Shown here piece by piece: positions 1 through 9,736 of a stretch of DNA of 64,000 nt. Both the position numbers and the translations under genes were made by a program. The notes under the pieces are model-generated. The model worked only from the letters and a program-made list of their open reading frames with translations. It ran no database searches and was not told the DNA's origin. Source of the DNA: Verrucomicrobia bacterium SCGC AAA164-E04 (GTDB lineage: Bacteria; Verrucomicrobiota; Verrucomicrobiia; Limisphaerales; AAA164-E04); NCBI GenBank assembly GCA_000383715.1, contig KB911873.1:24475-88474 (forward strand), in the 5' to 3' direction. How positions within the stretch are numbered: position 1 is the first letter of the stretch; every line of letters starts with the position of its first letter.

Positions 1-9
1 GCCGCCGTC

Positions 10-1062
10 ATGCACGATACAGTGCAGAACTCGCTATTGGGTCCCTGGGGCCCATTCTTGATGTTCAGTGCCCTAAAGGTCGTCATGGCCATAGGGATAC
101 TTTTGCCAATGATCGCATACTCGGTCATGCTGGAAAGGCGTGTCAGTGCCGCGATTCAGGATCGTGTGGGGCCAAATCGTGTGGGCCCTTTCGGATTGCT
201 CCAGCCTATGGCTGACGGATTGAAGTCGATACTGAAGGAAGACTTCACTCCATTGCATGTTCGAAAGGCTTATTTCATACTCGCTCCGGCACTGAGTGTG
301 ATACCGGCTTTTCTGACCATTGCCGTGATCCCGTTCGGATCCAAACTCGGCAACCAATCCATGGTGATCGCCGATTTGAACGTGGGTATTCTTTATACCT
401 TCAGCGTGGTGTCTCTGGGTGTTTATGGCATTGTCATCGCAGGCTACGCTTCCAACTCCAAATACCCATTCTTCGGTGGCGTTCGAGCAAGTGCACAGAT
501 GATTTCCTATGAGATTGCGATGGGAATGGCGGCAGTTCCGGTGTTCATGCTGGTGGGAGAACTGAATCTTGGCAAAGTGATCGAGTATCAGGCAAATGGA
601 GCCTGGCTGATTTTCAAACAACCCATTGCTTTCGTCATCTTTCTGGTCTCTGCTTTTGCTGAAACCAACAGGCTGCCTTTCGATATGCCTGAATCCGAAA
701 CGGAGCTCGTATCCGGTTACAATACAGAATATAGTTCAATGAAGTTTGCTCTCTTCTTCATGGGAGAGTATGCCGCGATGATTTCCGTTTCAGCCCTGAT
801 GGTAGTGCTTTTCTTTGGTGGCTGGACATTACCTTTCTTCGGACTGAACGAAACTGCTAGCACGTTTGGGGGAGGGCTGATTCACATTCTTGTTTTTCTC
901 GCCAAAGTGGCAGTCTTCATGGGATTATTCATATGGATTCGATGGATGCTTCCACGATTTCGATACGATCAATTAATGGACCTTGGGTGGAAAACGTTTT
1001 TACCGCTTGCTCTAGCAAATATCATCATTACAGCCACCATATTGTGGATACAACACCTTTAA
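10..1062 (+). CDS. nuoH: NADH-quinone oxidoreductase subunit H
   Basis: Membrane subunit of respiratory complex I that forms much of the quinone-binding cavity and links the peripheral arm to the proton-pumping arm. The 350-residue protein is a polytopic membrane protein of normal family length. It has the NuoH signatures: the basic loop QDRVGPNRVGPFGLLQP at residues 50-66 and the acidic loop AETNRLPFDMPESETELVSG around residues 218-237. It opens the nuoHIJKLMN run, 19 bases before nuoI. The frame is open back to the first base of the window, so a start further upstream cannot be excluded. The ATG at 10 gives a typical N-terminus. Confidence 0.95.
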   Translation: MHDTVQNSLLGPWGPFLMFSALKVVMAIGILLPMIAYSVMLERRVSAAIQDRVGPNRVGPFGLLQPMADGLKSILKEDFTPLHVRKAYFILAPALSVIPAFLTIAVIPFGSKLGNQSMVIADLNVGILYTFSVVSLGVYGIVIAGYASNSKYPFFGGVRASAQMISYEIAMGMAAVPVFMLVGELNLGKVIEYQANGAWLIFKQPIAFVIFLVSAFAETNRLPFDMPESETELVSGYNTEYSSMKFALFFMGEYAAMISVSALMVVLFFGGWTLPFFGLNETASTFGGGLIHILVFLAKVAVFMGLFIWIRWMLPRFRYDQLMDLGWKTFLPLALANIIITATILWIQHL

Positions 1063-1081
1063 TCGAGAGGAGAACACACGC

Positions 1082-1612
1082 ATGATCATTAAACGCAATC
1101 CCCTCACTTGGTTTGAAAAACTTTATATCCCCGCCCTCATAGGCGGATTCAAGGTCACCCTCTCTCATTTCTTCAAGAAGAAGGTGACCATGCAGTATCC
1201 TGAAGAAAAGTGGACAGTACCGGAGGGATATCGAGGCGCTCCGTATTTGGTCAAAGATGAAAAAGACCGGACCAAATGCGTGTCGTGTCAACTATGTGAA
1301 TTCGTGTGTCCACCCAAAGCGATCAAAATCACCCCTCCGGGGCCGGAAGTGAACGCAGAGCGCGGCAACATCGAAAAAGAGCCTGAACAGTTTGAGATCA
1401 ACATGCTCCGCTGCATTTTCTGCGGTTACTGTCAGGAGGTCTGCCCTGAAGAAGCTATTTTCCTTCAAAAAGATTATTCACTCACAGGTGAGTCAAGAGA
1501 AGAAATGATTTACGACAAGACCACGCTTCTTGAACTCGGCGGTGTGAAAGAAAGTAATATCAAAAAGTGGGACAAAAAGGCAGCGGATGCCAAGGCTCAA
1601 CAATCGCACTGA
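1082..1612 (+). CDS. nuoI: NADH-quinone oxidoreductase subunit I (2x[4Fe-4S])
   Basis: Ferredoxin-like subunit of complex I that carries electrons through clusters N6a and N6b to N2. Two complete [4Fe-4S] motifs are visible: Cys66, 69, 72 and 76 (CVSCQLCEFVCPP), and Cys111, 114, 117 and 121 (CIFCGYCQEVCPE). The N-terminal amphipathic stretch fits docking to the membrane arm. The 176-residue length is normal. It follows nuoH closely with an AGAGGAG-like ribosome site at about 1066-1072, and about 100 bases separate it from nuoJ. Confidence 0.96.
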   Translation: MIIKRNPLTWFEKLYIPALIGGFKVTLSHFFKKKVTMQYPEEKWTVPEGYRGAPYLVKDEKDRTKCVSCQLCEFVCPPKAIKITPPGPEVNAERGNIEKEPEQFEINMLRCIFCGYCQEVCPEEAIFLQKDYSLTGESREEMIYDKTTLLELGGVKESNIKKWDKKAADAKAQQSH

Positions 1613-1710
1613 ATTAAGCAAGCTGCCCCATAGATTCAATGAGCACAATGTTCACGACAAGCAACAAAAGCAGTAAGGGACAACCGAACTACAAAGAATG
1701 ATTTAAATCC

Positions 1711-2211
1711 ATGGAAGCATTGTTGTTTTATATATTTTCTGCTCTGACGCTGGTCTGCGGCTTTTTGGTCGTGGCAAATCCCTTGACGCGGAATCCAGTG
1801 ACAAGTGCCATGTTCCTGGTGCTGACCATTATTTCCATGGCTGGGCTGTTTGTTCTATTGAACGCCTTCTTTTTGGCAGCGGTGCAGATCATGGTTTACG
1901 CAGGAGCGGTGATTGTTCTGTTTCTGTTCGTCATCATGCTATTGGACATTCATGAAGTGGAGAAACAACCCGTGAATTATTTCAGTGTTACGGTGGGTAT
2001 GTTGGCATTGCTCAGCATTGGTGGTGTTCTGATCAAAGCCATCGTCACCTCCGGCGTTGGAGATGGTCTGGAGGCCGTGACGGTAGGCTCGACCAAAAAA
2101 TTGGGTTTAAGTTTGTTTACCGATTATGTGTTACCCTTTGAAATCATGGGTGTGCTGCTGCTTGTGGGCATGATCGGTGTCATTTTATTAAGTAAAAAAA
2201 CTTTGAGATAG
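1711..2211 (+). CDS. nuoJ: NADH-quinone oxidoreductase subunit J
   Basis: Small membrane subunit of complex I, contributing helices between NuoH and the antiporter-like subunits. The 166 residues form five hydrophobic segments. The stretch VQIMVYAGAVIVLFLFVIML, around residues 54-73, is the conserved NuoJ TM3 that holds the pi-bulge glycine region. The stop is only six bases before nuoK. The 98 bases between nuoI and this gene hold a possible 20-codon reading frame (1639-1701) but no recognisable gene. Confidence 0.94.
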   Translation: MEALLFYIFSALTLVCGFLVVANPLTRNPVTSAMFLVLTIISMAGLFVLLNAFFLAAVQIMVYAGAVIVLFLFVIMLLDIHEVEKQPVNYFSVTVGMLALLSIGGVLIKAIVTSGVGDGLEAVTVGSTKKLGLSLFTDYVLPFEIMGVLLLVGMIGVILLSKKTLR

Positions 2212-2217
2212 GAACAT

Positions 2218-2520
2218 ATGATCGGACTAGAACATTACCTGATCGTAAGTGCGATCCTCTTCGGCCTGGGGCTGATGGGAGTCGTGATGCGAAGCAACCT
2301 GATCGTCATTTACATGAGCTTGGAACTCATGTTGAACGCGGCAAATCTGGCGCTGGTTTCCTTCTCACGATTTACAAACACCGTGGATGGACAGGTCATG
2401 GTTTTTTTCGTGATCACGGTGGCAGCAGCAGAAGTCGCAGTCGGTTTGGCGTTGATCGTAGCTCTTTACCGCAAGCGGCAAATATCGGAAGTCGATGAAC
2501 TGACCTCCCTGAAACTTTAA
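2218..2520 (+). CDS. nuoK: NADH-quinone oxidoreductase subunit K
   Basis: Three-helix complex I subunit related to MrpC, part of the central hydrophilic axis for proton transfer. At 100 residues it is the expected length. The conserved glutamates lie in [13 protein letters not shown] (TM2) and [15 protein letters not shown] (TM3). A GGAA lies just before the ATG. The nuoL frame begins four bases after its stop, so translation is probably coupled. Confidence 0.95.
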   Translation: MIGLEHYLIVSAILFGLGLMGVVMRSNLIVIYMSLELMLNAANLALVSFSRFTNTVDGQVMVFFVITVAAAEVAVGLALIVALYRKRQISEVDELTSLKL

Positions 2521-2524
2521 AAAT

Positions 2525-4390
2525 TTGATCGATCAAAAAATGAGTGGAGCATTTATTCTGGCTTGGATGGTTCTGTTGTTACCTCTGGTATCAACCGTGC
2601 TAATTTCATGCTTTACCCTCAAGAATGACAAGCTCAGCGCGAGGATTTCCATTGGAGCCGTGCTGGCGGGATTCGTAATGAGCTTACTCATTTTCCTGAG
2701 CGCAAGAGAGGCAGGAGAATCCAACATCACCTGGATATCAATCGGAAACTTCCAAGCCACCTTAGGGGTCAAACTGGATAACCTGAGTGCACTGATGCTA
2801 TTGATTGTCACCGGAGTGGGTTCATTGATCCACTGGTATTCTCAGGGATACATGAAAGGGGACCGCTCTTACAGCCGCTATTTTGCCTGTCTGAGTTTGT
2901 TTACATTTTCGATGCTGGGTATCGTATTGGCTTCAAACTTCATGCAGATGTTCATCTTCTGGGAATTAGTAGGCGTTTCAAGCTACTTGCTGATTGGATT
3001 TTGGTATGAGCGCCCAGCTGCTGCGGATGCCTCCAAGAAAGCTTTCCTGACCAATCGCATTGGTGATTTTGGATTTATCCTTGGTATCATTATGGTTTGG
3101 GCAGCAACAGGCTCTTTGAACTTTGCTGAACTGAAGGGTGTTTTTGAAGCCAATCCTGAAATCCTTGGAGCAACGGCAGGCATTGTGGGTGTGCTTTTAT
3201 TCTGTGGAGCAGTCGGCAAGTCCGCACAGTTTCCATTGCATGTCTGGCTTCCAGACGCCATGGAGGGCCCTACCCCGGTCAGTGCTTTGATCCATGCCGC
3301 GACGATGGTTGCAGCGGGAGTTTTCATGCTTTGCCGGATCTTCTTTTTACTGAGTCCTGACGCCCTGCAAGTCATCGCTTGGACAGGTGGTATTACAGCA
3401 CTGATGGCGGCCGTGATCGCACTCCAGCAGAATGACATCAAACGCATCCTTGCATATTCAACGCTTTCTCAACTGGGATACATGGTCATGGCAGTTGGAG
3501 TGCACGCGCCTGGCGCTGCAATGTTTCACTTGACGACGCATGCCTTTTTCAAAGCCATGCTTTTCCTCGGAGCGGGATCCGTGATCCATGCGCTGCACCA
3601 TGAACAGGATATCTGGAAAATGGGTGGATTGAAGGAAAAGATGCCAGCAACCTACAAGACATTCCTGATCGGCACTCTCGCACTTTGCGGAGTACCTCCT
3701 TTGAGTGGTTTCTTCAGCAAAGACGGTATCCTGGCTGCTGCAGCAGACTTCAGGCATCATGGCAATGTGTTTCTTTTTGCCATTGGTGTGCTGGCGGCAG
3801 TGTTGACCACGCTTTACATGGCGCGCCTAGTCCTCGTTGCATTTCACGGCAAACACCGTTCCGAGGCTGCCGATCACTCTCATGAATCTCCCTCGGTGAT
3901 GACCGGCCCCCTCTGGATCCTGGTCATTCCTACATTATTTGCCGGTTTTCTACCGATTGAGTCTGCAGTGAACCATGTAGCCGGTTTGAATCATGCAGGG
4001 GACCACACTCAGGCGCCTCTCGCAATGGCCTTCAGCGTTCTGGCTTTGCTCATCGGTGGAAGTGTTGCTTGGTCGCTTTATTCGAAAGCTGAGTCCGATC
4101 CGATTGCAAATCGTCTGCATGGCTTATCCACTGCTTTGAAGAATAGACTTTATTTTGATGAAATATTCAACGGCTTGATCTATGTCACTCACGAAGCTGT
4201 TTCCAAGCTTGCTGAATGGATAGATCGAATCCTTTTGAGCAGCTTCATTGTCAAAGGCTTGTCAAACGTAGTGGATGTCTTTGGTCGAGGTCTTCGATTG
4301 TTCCAAACTGGGAGCATTCACACTTACGCATTCCTGTTCGTAGTAGGCATCGCTCTGGTGATGTTTTTTGTGATGGGAGGAGTTCTGTAA
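2525..4390 (+). CDS. nuoL: NADH-quinone oxidoreductase subunit L
   Basis: Largest antiporter-like proton-pumping subunit of complex I. It is 621 residues from the TTG at 2525, or 616 from the ATG at 2540; the ATG is the more conventional choice and neither has a strong ribosome site. Visible hallmarks are FWELVGVSSYLLIGFW with the key TM5 glutamate, and KSAQFPLHVWLPDAMEGPTPVSALIH with the TM7 lysine. The long C-terminal extension fits the lateral helix that runs along the membrane arm. nuoM starts five bases after its stop. Confidence 0.95.
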   Translation: MIDQKMSGAFILAWMVLLLPLVSTVLISCFTLKNDKLSARISIGAVLAGFVMSLLIFLSAREAGESNITWISIGNFQATLGVKLDNLSALMLLIVTGVGSLIHWYSQGYMKGDRSYSRYFACLSLFTFSMLGIVLASNFMQMFIFWELVGVSSYLLIGFWYERPAAADASKKAFLTNRIGDFGFILGIIMVWAATGSLNFAELKGVFEANPEILGATAGIVGVLLFCGAVGKSAQFPLHVWLPDAMEGPTPVSALIHAATMVAAGVFMLCRIFFLLSPDALQVIAWTGGITALMAAVIALQQNDIKRILAYSTLSQLGYMVMAVGVHAPGAAMFHLTTHAFFKAMLFLGAGSVIHALHHEQDIWKMGGLKEKMPATYKTFLIGTLALCGVPPLSGFFSKDGILAAAADFRHHGNVFLFAIGVLAAVLTTLYMARLVLVAFHGKHRSEAADHSHESPSVMTGPLWILVIPTLFAGFLPIESAVNHVAGLNHAGDHTQAPLAMAFSVLALLIGGSVAWSLYSKAESDPIANRLHGLSTALKNRLYFDEIFNGLIYVTHEAVSKLAEWIDRILLSSFIVKGLSNVVDVFGRGLRLFQTGSIHTYAFLFVVGIALVMFFVMGGVL

Positions 4391-4395
4391 CACTC

Positions 4396-5961
4396 ATGTC
4401 TATTTTAACCTTCATCCTGTTTTTACCCCTGCTCGGCGCCGGGCTGGTTGCCTTGCTCCCTAAAACTGCAAAAGGACTCATCCGTGCGGTTGCACTTGCA
4501 TCGACGGCGTTGCCCTTGCTCTGTGCCATCCTCGCATTTTTATCGTTCAACGGTGCTGAAGCAGGCCCTGGCGGTTACAAGTTTTACCAAAAGGTGGCCT
4601 GGGTCACGGCGTTGGATATCAATTATCAGGTCGGTGCGGATGGCATCAATATCGGTTTGATCCTCATGGGTTCCATTGTCAGCTTTGCAGCAGTTTGCGT
4701 TGCTCGAAGTATTCAGGATCGTACAAAGGAATTTCATTTCCTCATGCTCATCATGATCGCGGGCATCATGGGTACTTTCATGTCCATCGACATTTTCTTC
4801 TTCTACTTTTTCCATGAGCTAGCACTGGTTCCCACCTTCATCATGATTGGTGTCTGGGGCCGTGGTAAGAATAAGGATTATGCCACCTATAAAATGACGC
4901 TTTACCTGACTCTGGGTGCCTTGGTAGCTCTGGTTGGCTTGGTGTTGTTATACGTTCAGTCGGGTGCGAAAACCTTTGACTTGATCGCTCTTCAGGAGCA
5001 ACTGCGCGACAACCCGATTTCGTCAGATGCTCAAACAACCATTTTCGGGTTCCTTTTGTTTGGCTTTGGCATTCTGGTTTCACTCTGGCCTTTTCACACG
5101 TGGGCACCTGTTGGTTATGATGCAGCGCCAACCGCAACGGCCATGTTGCATGCAGGTGTACTTAAGAAATTTGGTATTTATGGACTGATCAGAATAGCCC
5201 TTCCTCTCGTGCCTCAGGGTGCGCAGGCCTGGCTGGAAGTACTTGCATGGTTGTGCATGGGCAATATCCTTTATTGTGGTTGGGTCGCCATGCGCCAGAA
5301 AAACCTGAACAAGCTCATTGGTAATTCCAGCGTGGCTCACATGGGTTTTGTCTTTCTTGGCATTGCAAGCATGAACCTGATTGGAATCAGCGGTGCAGTA
5401 CTGGTCATGATCGCGCATGGTTTTCTCGCCGCACTCTCTTTTGGACTGAGCGGATACCTTTACGACCAGAAGAAAACCTTGGATATGGATCAATACGGTG
5501 GAGCTCTCAGGCAAATGCCGTTCATGGGCACTTTGCTTGTCATGGCCATGATGGCTGGCTGCGGGTTACCCGGTTTCGCAAACTTTGCAGGAGAAATCAC
5601 CGTTCTCTTCGGTGCCTGGAAATCTCTACCATGGTTCGTAACTGGCACCGCCTGGGGAGCTTTGATCATCGGTGCTATATATGCACTCAGAGCAGTGAGG
5701 AAGATGTTGCACGGCCCTGTAGCAAACGACACACCACCTTTACAAGATGCCGCAAATTACTGGATCAAACTTCCCTATGTTCTTCTGGTGGCTTCACTGT
5801 TATTATTTGGAATTTTCCCTAGCCTCTTGACAGACAAAATCCGCACTTCCGTAGCGAAGGTGGTGAAGTCAATAGAAGCTGGCACTCAAGATCAAGAAAC
5901 CAATCTGGCTGAAGAATCTGTGAAGACAGAATTGGATATCCAATTGGCCGGACAGGATTAA
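4396..5961 (+). CDS. nuoM: NADH-quinone oxidoreductase subunit M
   Basis: Antiporter-like proton-pumping subunit of complex I. The open frame extends back to 4216 inside nuoL, but family-like sequence begins at the ATG at 4396 (MSILTFILFLPLLGAGL), giving 521 residues. Motifs include FFYFFHELALVPTFIMIGVWG with the conserved glutamate, and PFHTWAPVGYDAAPTATAML, where many NuoM proteins read HTWLPDAH. The WLPDAH-to-WAPVGY change resembles NuoM variants seen in several phyla and needs an alignment to interpret. A highly charged tail of about 35 residues follows the last helix. Confidence 0.94.
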   Translation: MSILTFILFLPLLGAGLVALLPKTAKGLIRAVALASTALPLLCAILAFLSFNGAEAGPGGYKFYQKVAWVTALDINYQVGADGINIGLILMGSIVSFAAVCVARSIQDRTKEFHFLMLIMIAGIMGTFMSIDIFFFYFFHELALVPTFIMIGVWGRGKNKDYATYKMTLYLTLGALVALVGLVLLYVQSGAKTFDLIALQEQLRDNPISSDAQTTIFGFLLFGFGILVSLWPFHTWAPVGYDAAPTATAMLHAGVLKKFGIYGLIRIALPLVPQGAQAWLEVLAWLCMGNILYCGWVAMRQKNLNKLIGNSSVAHMGFVFLGIASMNLIGISGAVLVMIAHGFLAALSFGLSGYLYDQKKTLDMDQYGGALRQMPFMGTLLVMAMMAGCGLPGFANFAGEITVLFGAWKSLPWFVTGTAWGALIIGAIYALRAVRKMLHGPVANDTPPLQDAANYWIKLPYVLLVASLLLFGIFPSLLTDKIRTSVAKVVKSIEAGTQDQETNLAEESVKTELDIQLAGQD

Positions 5962-5988
5962 AACTTTAAATTGTATCCATTTTTGTCG

Positions 5989-7434
5989 ATGAATATCGCA
6001 GCATCCATATTAGAAATAGCCGTGATCGGACTGGGCATCGCTGTCATGCTCGCTGACCTCTGGTTACCTCGAGAAAAAAAGATCTGGCTCGGATATGCCG
6101 CAGCCGCAGGTCTGGCCTTGATTCTGTTTGGCAGTTTCAGCATGTCCGGAAATCCCGCCACTTTGGCTTTTGGCGACATGTACATCCTTGACGCTTTCGC
6201 ACTTTTCTTTAAGCGCTTCTTCCTGATAGCTGCCATCCTGGTGATGATTGTATCGATCGAATATTCCCCTAAGTTCCAGACAGGCAAAGGAGAGTACTTC
6301 ACTCTGGTGCTCTTTGCATTGGCCGGCATGATGTTTTCAGCCTCTGCAAACCATTTTGCTCTGTTATTTGTCTCCATGGAGTTAATGACCATCACCTTTT
6401 ATGTCCTGACAAGCTTCCTTCGCAACCAGTTACTCTCGCTTGAAGCCGGTATCAAATACCTCATCCTGGGAGCACTTTCGTCGGGATTCCTTGTCTACGG
6501 AATCGCGCTGGTTTATGGGACAACCAGCACGATGGATTTTGCCACTTTGAGAGAAAAATCAGCTCTCATGACCGATAATCCACTCCTGCTTGTGGGACTG
6601 CTGATGATCATCGGTGGTCTTGGATTCAAGATTGCTGCCTTCCCTTTTCAATTTTGGGCGCCTGATGTTTACCAGGGGTCGCCTTCATCAACGACCGCGT
6701 TTCTCGCTGTCGGCTCAAAAGCTGCCGGATTTGCTCTTCTGATGCGTCTACTTTTTGTGGCAGTCCCTGAAATCACCTTGCAATGGGAGAAACTGTTGAT
6801 GGTCATTGCGGGTATCACCATCCTGTATGGCAACCTCTGCGCCCTTCCCCAGCGTAATTTGAAGCGTTTGCTGGGTTACTCAAGCATTGCAAACGCTGGT
6901 TACTTGATGATGGGGATAGCAGCCATGAGCGCCTCTGGTTCAACCGCCATCCTGTATTATCTCTATAGTTATATGTTCACGGTTATTGCTGCGTTCTTGA
7001 TCATCATTCTGGTCATGAAGCACACAGGCGCTGAGGACATTGTTCACCTCGCCAAGCTGCACGAACGTGCACCGGGTCTGGCTGGCGTCATGACCCTTTC
7101 AATGGTTTCTTTGGCGGGCATTCCCCCACTGGCAGGTTTCTTCGGCAAATTCTTATTGTTTGAAGCAGTGATCGAACAAGCTACCGTACAATCAAGTTAT
7201 TATTTGCTCGCCGCCGTAGCCATCGTCGGAGTAGTGATTTCTTTGTATTATTACTTTGGCGTCATTCGGACGATCTACTGGGGAAAACAACAAATGATTC
7301 CAGAAGATATCCAGATTTCCCCTGCTTCCAAGGCCGCTCTTTGGGTATGCAGTGTAGTGATCATCTATCTAGGGATCATGCCTGAAAGATTGATGCAGGC
7401 TGCGACTGCTGCTGTGGAATCTTTGAAATTTTAG
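5989..7434 (+). CDS. nuoN: NADH-quinone oxidoreductase subunit N
   Basis: Third antiporter-like subunit of complex I and the last gene of the nuo run. The ATG at 5989 gives 481 residues starting with the hydrophobic MNIAASILEIAVIGLGIAVM. A TTG at 5971 in the same frame would add six residues. Family motifs include LFVSMELMTITFYVLTSF, with the helix glutamate, and FKIAAFPFQFWAPDVYQGSP, with the pump lysine region. The gene ends against the convergent sulfatase gene, with only 36 bases between the two stops. Confidence 0.94.
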   Translation: MNIAASILEIAVIGLGIAVMLADLWLPREKKIWLGYAAAAGLALILFGSFSMSGNPATLAFGDMYILDAFALFFKRFFLIAAILVMIVSIEYSPKFQTGKGEYFTLVLFALAGMMFSASANHFALLFVSMELMTITFYVLTSFLRNQLLSLEAGIKYLILGALSSGFLVYGIALVYGTTSTMDFATLREKSALMTDNPLLLVGLLMIIGGLGFKIAAFPFQFWAPDVYQGSPSSTTAFLAVGSKAAGFALLMRLLFVAVPEITLQWEKLLMVIAGITILYGNLCALPQRNLKRLLGYSSIANAGYLMMGIAAMSASGSTAILYYLYSYMFTVIAAFLIIILVMKHTGAEDIVHLAKLHERAPGLAGVMTLSMVSLAGIPPLAGFFGKFLLFEAVIEQATVQSSYYLLAAVAIVGVVISLYYYFGVIRTIYWGKQQMIPEDIQISPASKAALWVCSVVIIYLGIMPERLMQAATAAVESLKF

Positions 7435-7463
7435 ATTTTGAGCAGATTGATTGAAACTCGGCC

Positions 7464-7480
7464 GCAAGAATCATTCTTGC
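7464..7480. repeat. Perfect 8-1-8 dyad between convergent genes
   Basis: GCAAGAATCATTCTTGC is a perfect palindrome around a central C. It lies between the nuoN and sulfatase stops and overlaps the sulfatase stop codon. As RNA it can fold into a 7-bp stem with a three-base loop on either strand, but neither side is followed by a T run, so it is at best a weak terminator. Its core AGAATCATTCT is identical to the core of the dyad before the Fur-like gene at 18908-18922. Confidence 0.6.
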
Positions 7481-8892
7481 AATCTCCGCGATAATCTCAT
7501 CGAGAGACGAGTCACGAGCGCTTCATTTCCAGGTGCAATATTTCTGGTTTCTTTTTCAGCGCTTGAATGATCATACAATTCCACGAAACCATCCTTGTGG
7601 AGGATCATTCGGTGCGAGCCATGACGAATTGTCCTGGCTCTTCCGGTGTAAGCAATGGCTGGATGACCGGGAGCATTTGGATCCTGCAATTGTGGTTTTA
7701 ATGAGACTCCATTGACAAAATCAGGCATCGGCAGATCCGTTAATTCGCACAAGGTCGGGAAAAGGTCCAATGTTTCTACCATGGATTGAGTTACTTCACC
7801 CGGCTGCTTGATGCCCGGGTAGGACACGATCAAGGGCGACCTGAGGGATTCTTCAAACAGAGCATGCTTCCCCCAAATTGAATGTTCTCCAAGATGCCAC
7901 CCATGATCGCCCCATAGTATGACGATGGTGTTTTGAGATATACTACTCTTTTCAAGCTGATTCAGAAGACGTCCCACCTGCGCATCGGCATAGGTCACAC
8001 AGGCGGCATAATGCTTCCTGACCTCCACGGCAAAATCAACATCCTTGTTGGGGTTTCGCCCCCATCGATTGTATTTCATGAACTCACCTGACCCATGCCA
8101 GGTTGTTTTGCCCAGGGGTTTTTCGGGGTGAGGTGTGGGAGGTAATTCAACATGTTCATAAGGCGCTAAATACTTAGCCGGGGCTCCGAACGGAAGATGA
8201 GGACGCAGGATGCCCACCGCCAGAAAAAAAGGTTGGGACGGATTCGAAGCAAGTTCTTCTATTTGCCTCAAGGATTCATCCACTGAAATTCCGTCTGGAT
8301 AGATGGTGTCATCTCCTTCTATGGATTGGAAAACATCCATGTCTTGGGCTTTCACTCGTATTTCACCCTTGGCCAATCCGTGCATCCAACCTCTTGGATG
8401 CAGCCATGGTCCGGCTGGTAATAAATGACGATCCCATGAATCCGGCATTTCGAGTAGATCAGGATCATCCCAATCCGCACCACCCAGGCCTCCGGGGTGA
8501 TGTGAAACTTTACCAACAGAAACAGACGTGTAACCGTTCATGCGAAACCAGGCAGGCATGGTAGGATGAATCGAATTCGCCTGATCCTTGAGTTTTTTTG
8601 CACGACGAAACAACGCATCATTTCCGGGCCAGCCATATCGTCCGGTTAACAGCGTATTCCTCGATGCGCCGCATGTGGGTGCTTGCACATAGTGACTTAG
8701 GAATGCTCTCCCTTGAGATGCCAGTCGGTCGATGTTGGGGGAATGGATATAGGACTTACCAAAACAATTTAATTCAGGGCGCAGGTCATCAACACAGATG
8801 AGAAGAACGTTCGGGCGCGAACTTGCCTTCACTCCACTAAAAGAAATGCATATCAGAGCCAGAATGCTGATGGGTTTGGTCAATATATTCAT
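7471..8892 (-). CDS. Secreted type I sulfatase, iduronate-2-sulfatase-like
   Basis: Alkaline-phosphatase-fold sulfatase predicted to remove sulfate esters from glycans outside the cytoplasm. The ATG at 8892 gives 473 residues with a classical signal peptide (basic MNILTK, hydrophobic core, VKA then SRPN). The frame continues upstream to 8961, but that would bury the signal. The catalytic motif C-x-A-S-R is at Cys74 (CGASR), the form that is converted to formylglycine. Metal ligands are seen at DD35-36 and in the later GDHGWHLGE motif. The layout resembles iduronate-2-sulfatase relatives of PVC and Bacteroidota polysaccharide degraders. It stands alone, divergent from tlyA, so its substrate cannot be inferred. 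The maturase is not in the window. Confidence 0.9.
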   Translation of the reverse strand: MNILTKPISILALICISFSGVKASSRPNVLLICVDDLRPELNCFGKSYIHSPNIDRLASQGRAFLSHYVQAPTCGASRNTLLTGRYGWPGNDALFRRAKKLKDQANSIHPTMPAWFRMNGYTSVSVGKVSHHPGGLGGADWDDPDLLEMPDSWDRHLLPAGPWLHPRGWMHGLAKGEIRVKAQDMDVFQSIEGDDTIYPDGISVDESLRQIEELASNPSQPFFLAVGILRPHLPFGAPAKYLAPYEHVELPPTPHPEKPLGKTTWHGSGEFMKYNRWGRNPNKDVDFAVEVRKHYAACVTYADAQVGRLLNQLEKSSISQNTIVILWGDHGWHLGEHSIWGKHALFEESLRSPLIVSYPGIKQPGEVTQSMVETLDLFPTLCELTDLPMPDFVNGVSLKPQLQDPNAPGHPAIAYTGRARTIRHGSHRMILHKDGFVELYDHSSAEKETRNIAPGNEALVTRLSMRLSRRLQE

Positions 8893-8992
8893 GGGTTTGA
8901 AAAAGAATATGGCACAACGGATAATCCATGTGAAAGAACATATTCCGCGGATACATTGCACAGGCGCCCAAGAACCTTTAAGTTGTTTTTTC

Positions 8993-9736
8993 GTGAATGT
9001 TCACCGCAAAAGATTGGATCAGATTTTGGTGGATCGAGGTTTCTTTGGAAGCCGCGAACGCGCCAAGCGCGCCGTTATGGCTGGGCAGGTGATGATTGAA
9101 GATCAACCCGCAACCAAACCGGGGCAACAGGTACGCCCTGATGCGAATTTAAAGTTAAAAGAACAAGATCCGTTTGTTTCCAGAGGCGGTCTCAAGCTGG
9201 ATCATGCACTCGAGCACTTTAAACTGAATGTTCAAGACGCAATGGCAGCCGACCTTGGCGCATCCACTGGTGGTTTCACCGATTGTTTACTGCAGCGCGG
9301 CGTCTCCAAAGTATTCGCCATAGATGTTGGTCAGGGACAATTAGCTTGGAAATTGAGAACAGATAATCGCGTAGTGGTGATGGAAAAAACCAACGCCCGG
9401 CACCTGAATAAAAAACATTTACCCGGTGAGATCGACCTGATTGTGGTGGACTGCTCGTTTATTTCACTCAAGCACATTCTTCCACCAGCAGTTGCATTGC
9501 TGGAGCGTAATGGTAATATTGTTGCATTGATCAAACCCCAATTTGAAGCAGGTAAAGAGGAAGCGGACAAGGGACGCGGCGTGATTAGAGATCCAAATAT
9601 ACATGATCAAATCATTCACTCACTTCATCAGTTTGCCACAGAAGAGCTGAGTTTGAATTGGATGGGAATCGTCGAATCACCGATACTTGGCCCCGCAGGT
9701 AACAAAGAATTTTTAGTCTGGCTTGAAAAATACTGA
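8993..9736 (+). CDS. tlyA: TlyA-family rRNA 2'-O-methyltransferase
   Basis: Predicted ribose methyltransferase of 16S/23S rRNA. An N-terminal S4 RNA-binding domain ([20 protein letters not shown]) is followed by an FtsJ-type domain with the SAM motif [17 protein letters not shown] and a second motif, [10 protein letters not shown]. The open frame reaches back to 8798 inside the divergent sulfatase gene. The GTG at 8993 begins the family-like sequence and yields 247 residues, a normal length. The last 14 bases overlap nadK, indicating a two-gene operon. Confidence 0.9.
   Translation: MNVHRKRLDQILVDRGFFGSRERAKRAVMAGQVMIEDQPATKPGQQVRPDANLKLKEQDPFVSRGGLKLDHALEHFKLNVQDAMAADLGASTGGFTDCLLQRGVSKVFAIDVGQGQLAWKLRTDNRVVVMEKTNARHLNKKHLPGEIDLIVVDCSFISLKHILPPAVALLERNGNIVALIKPQFEAGKEEADKGRGVIRDPNIHDQIIHSLHQFATEELSLNWMGIVESPILGPAGNKEFLVWLEKY

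Noticed and set aside
1639..1701. 20-codon ATG frame between nuoI and nuoJ
   Set aside because: Too short, low complexity and without a ribosome site; likely chance.
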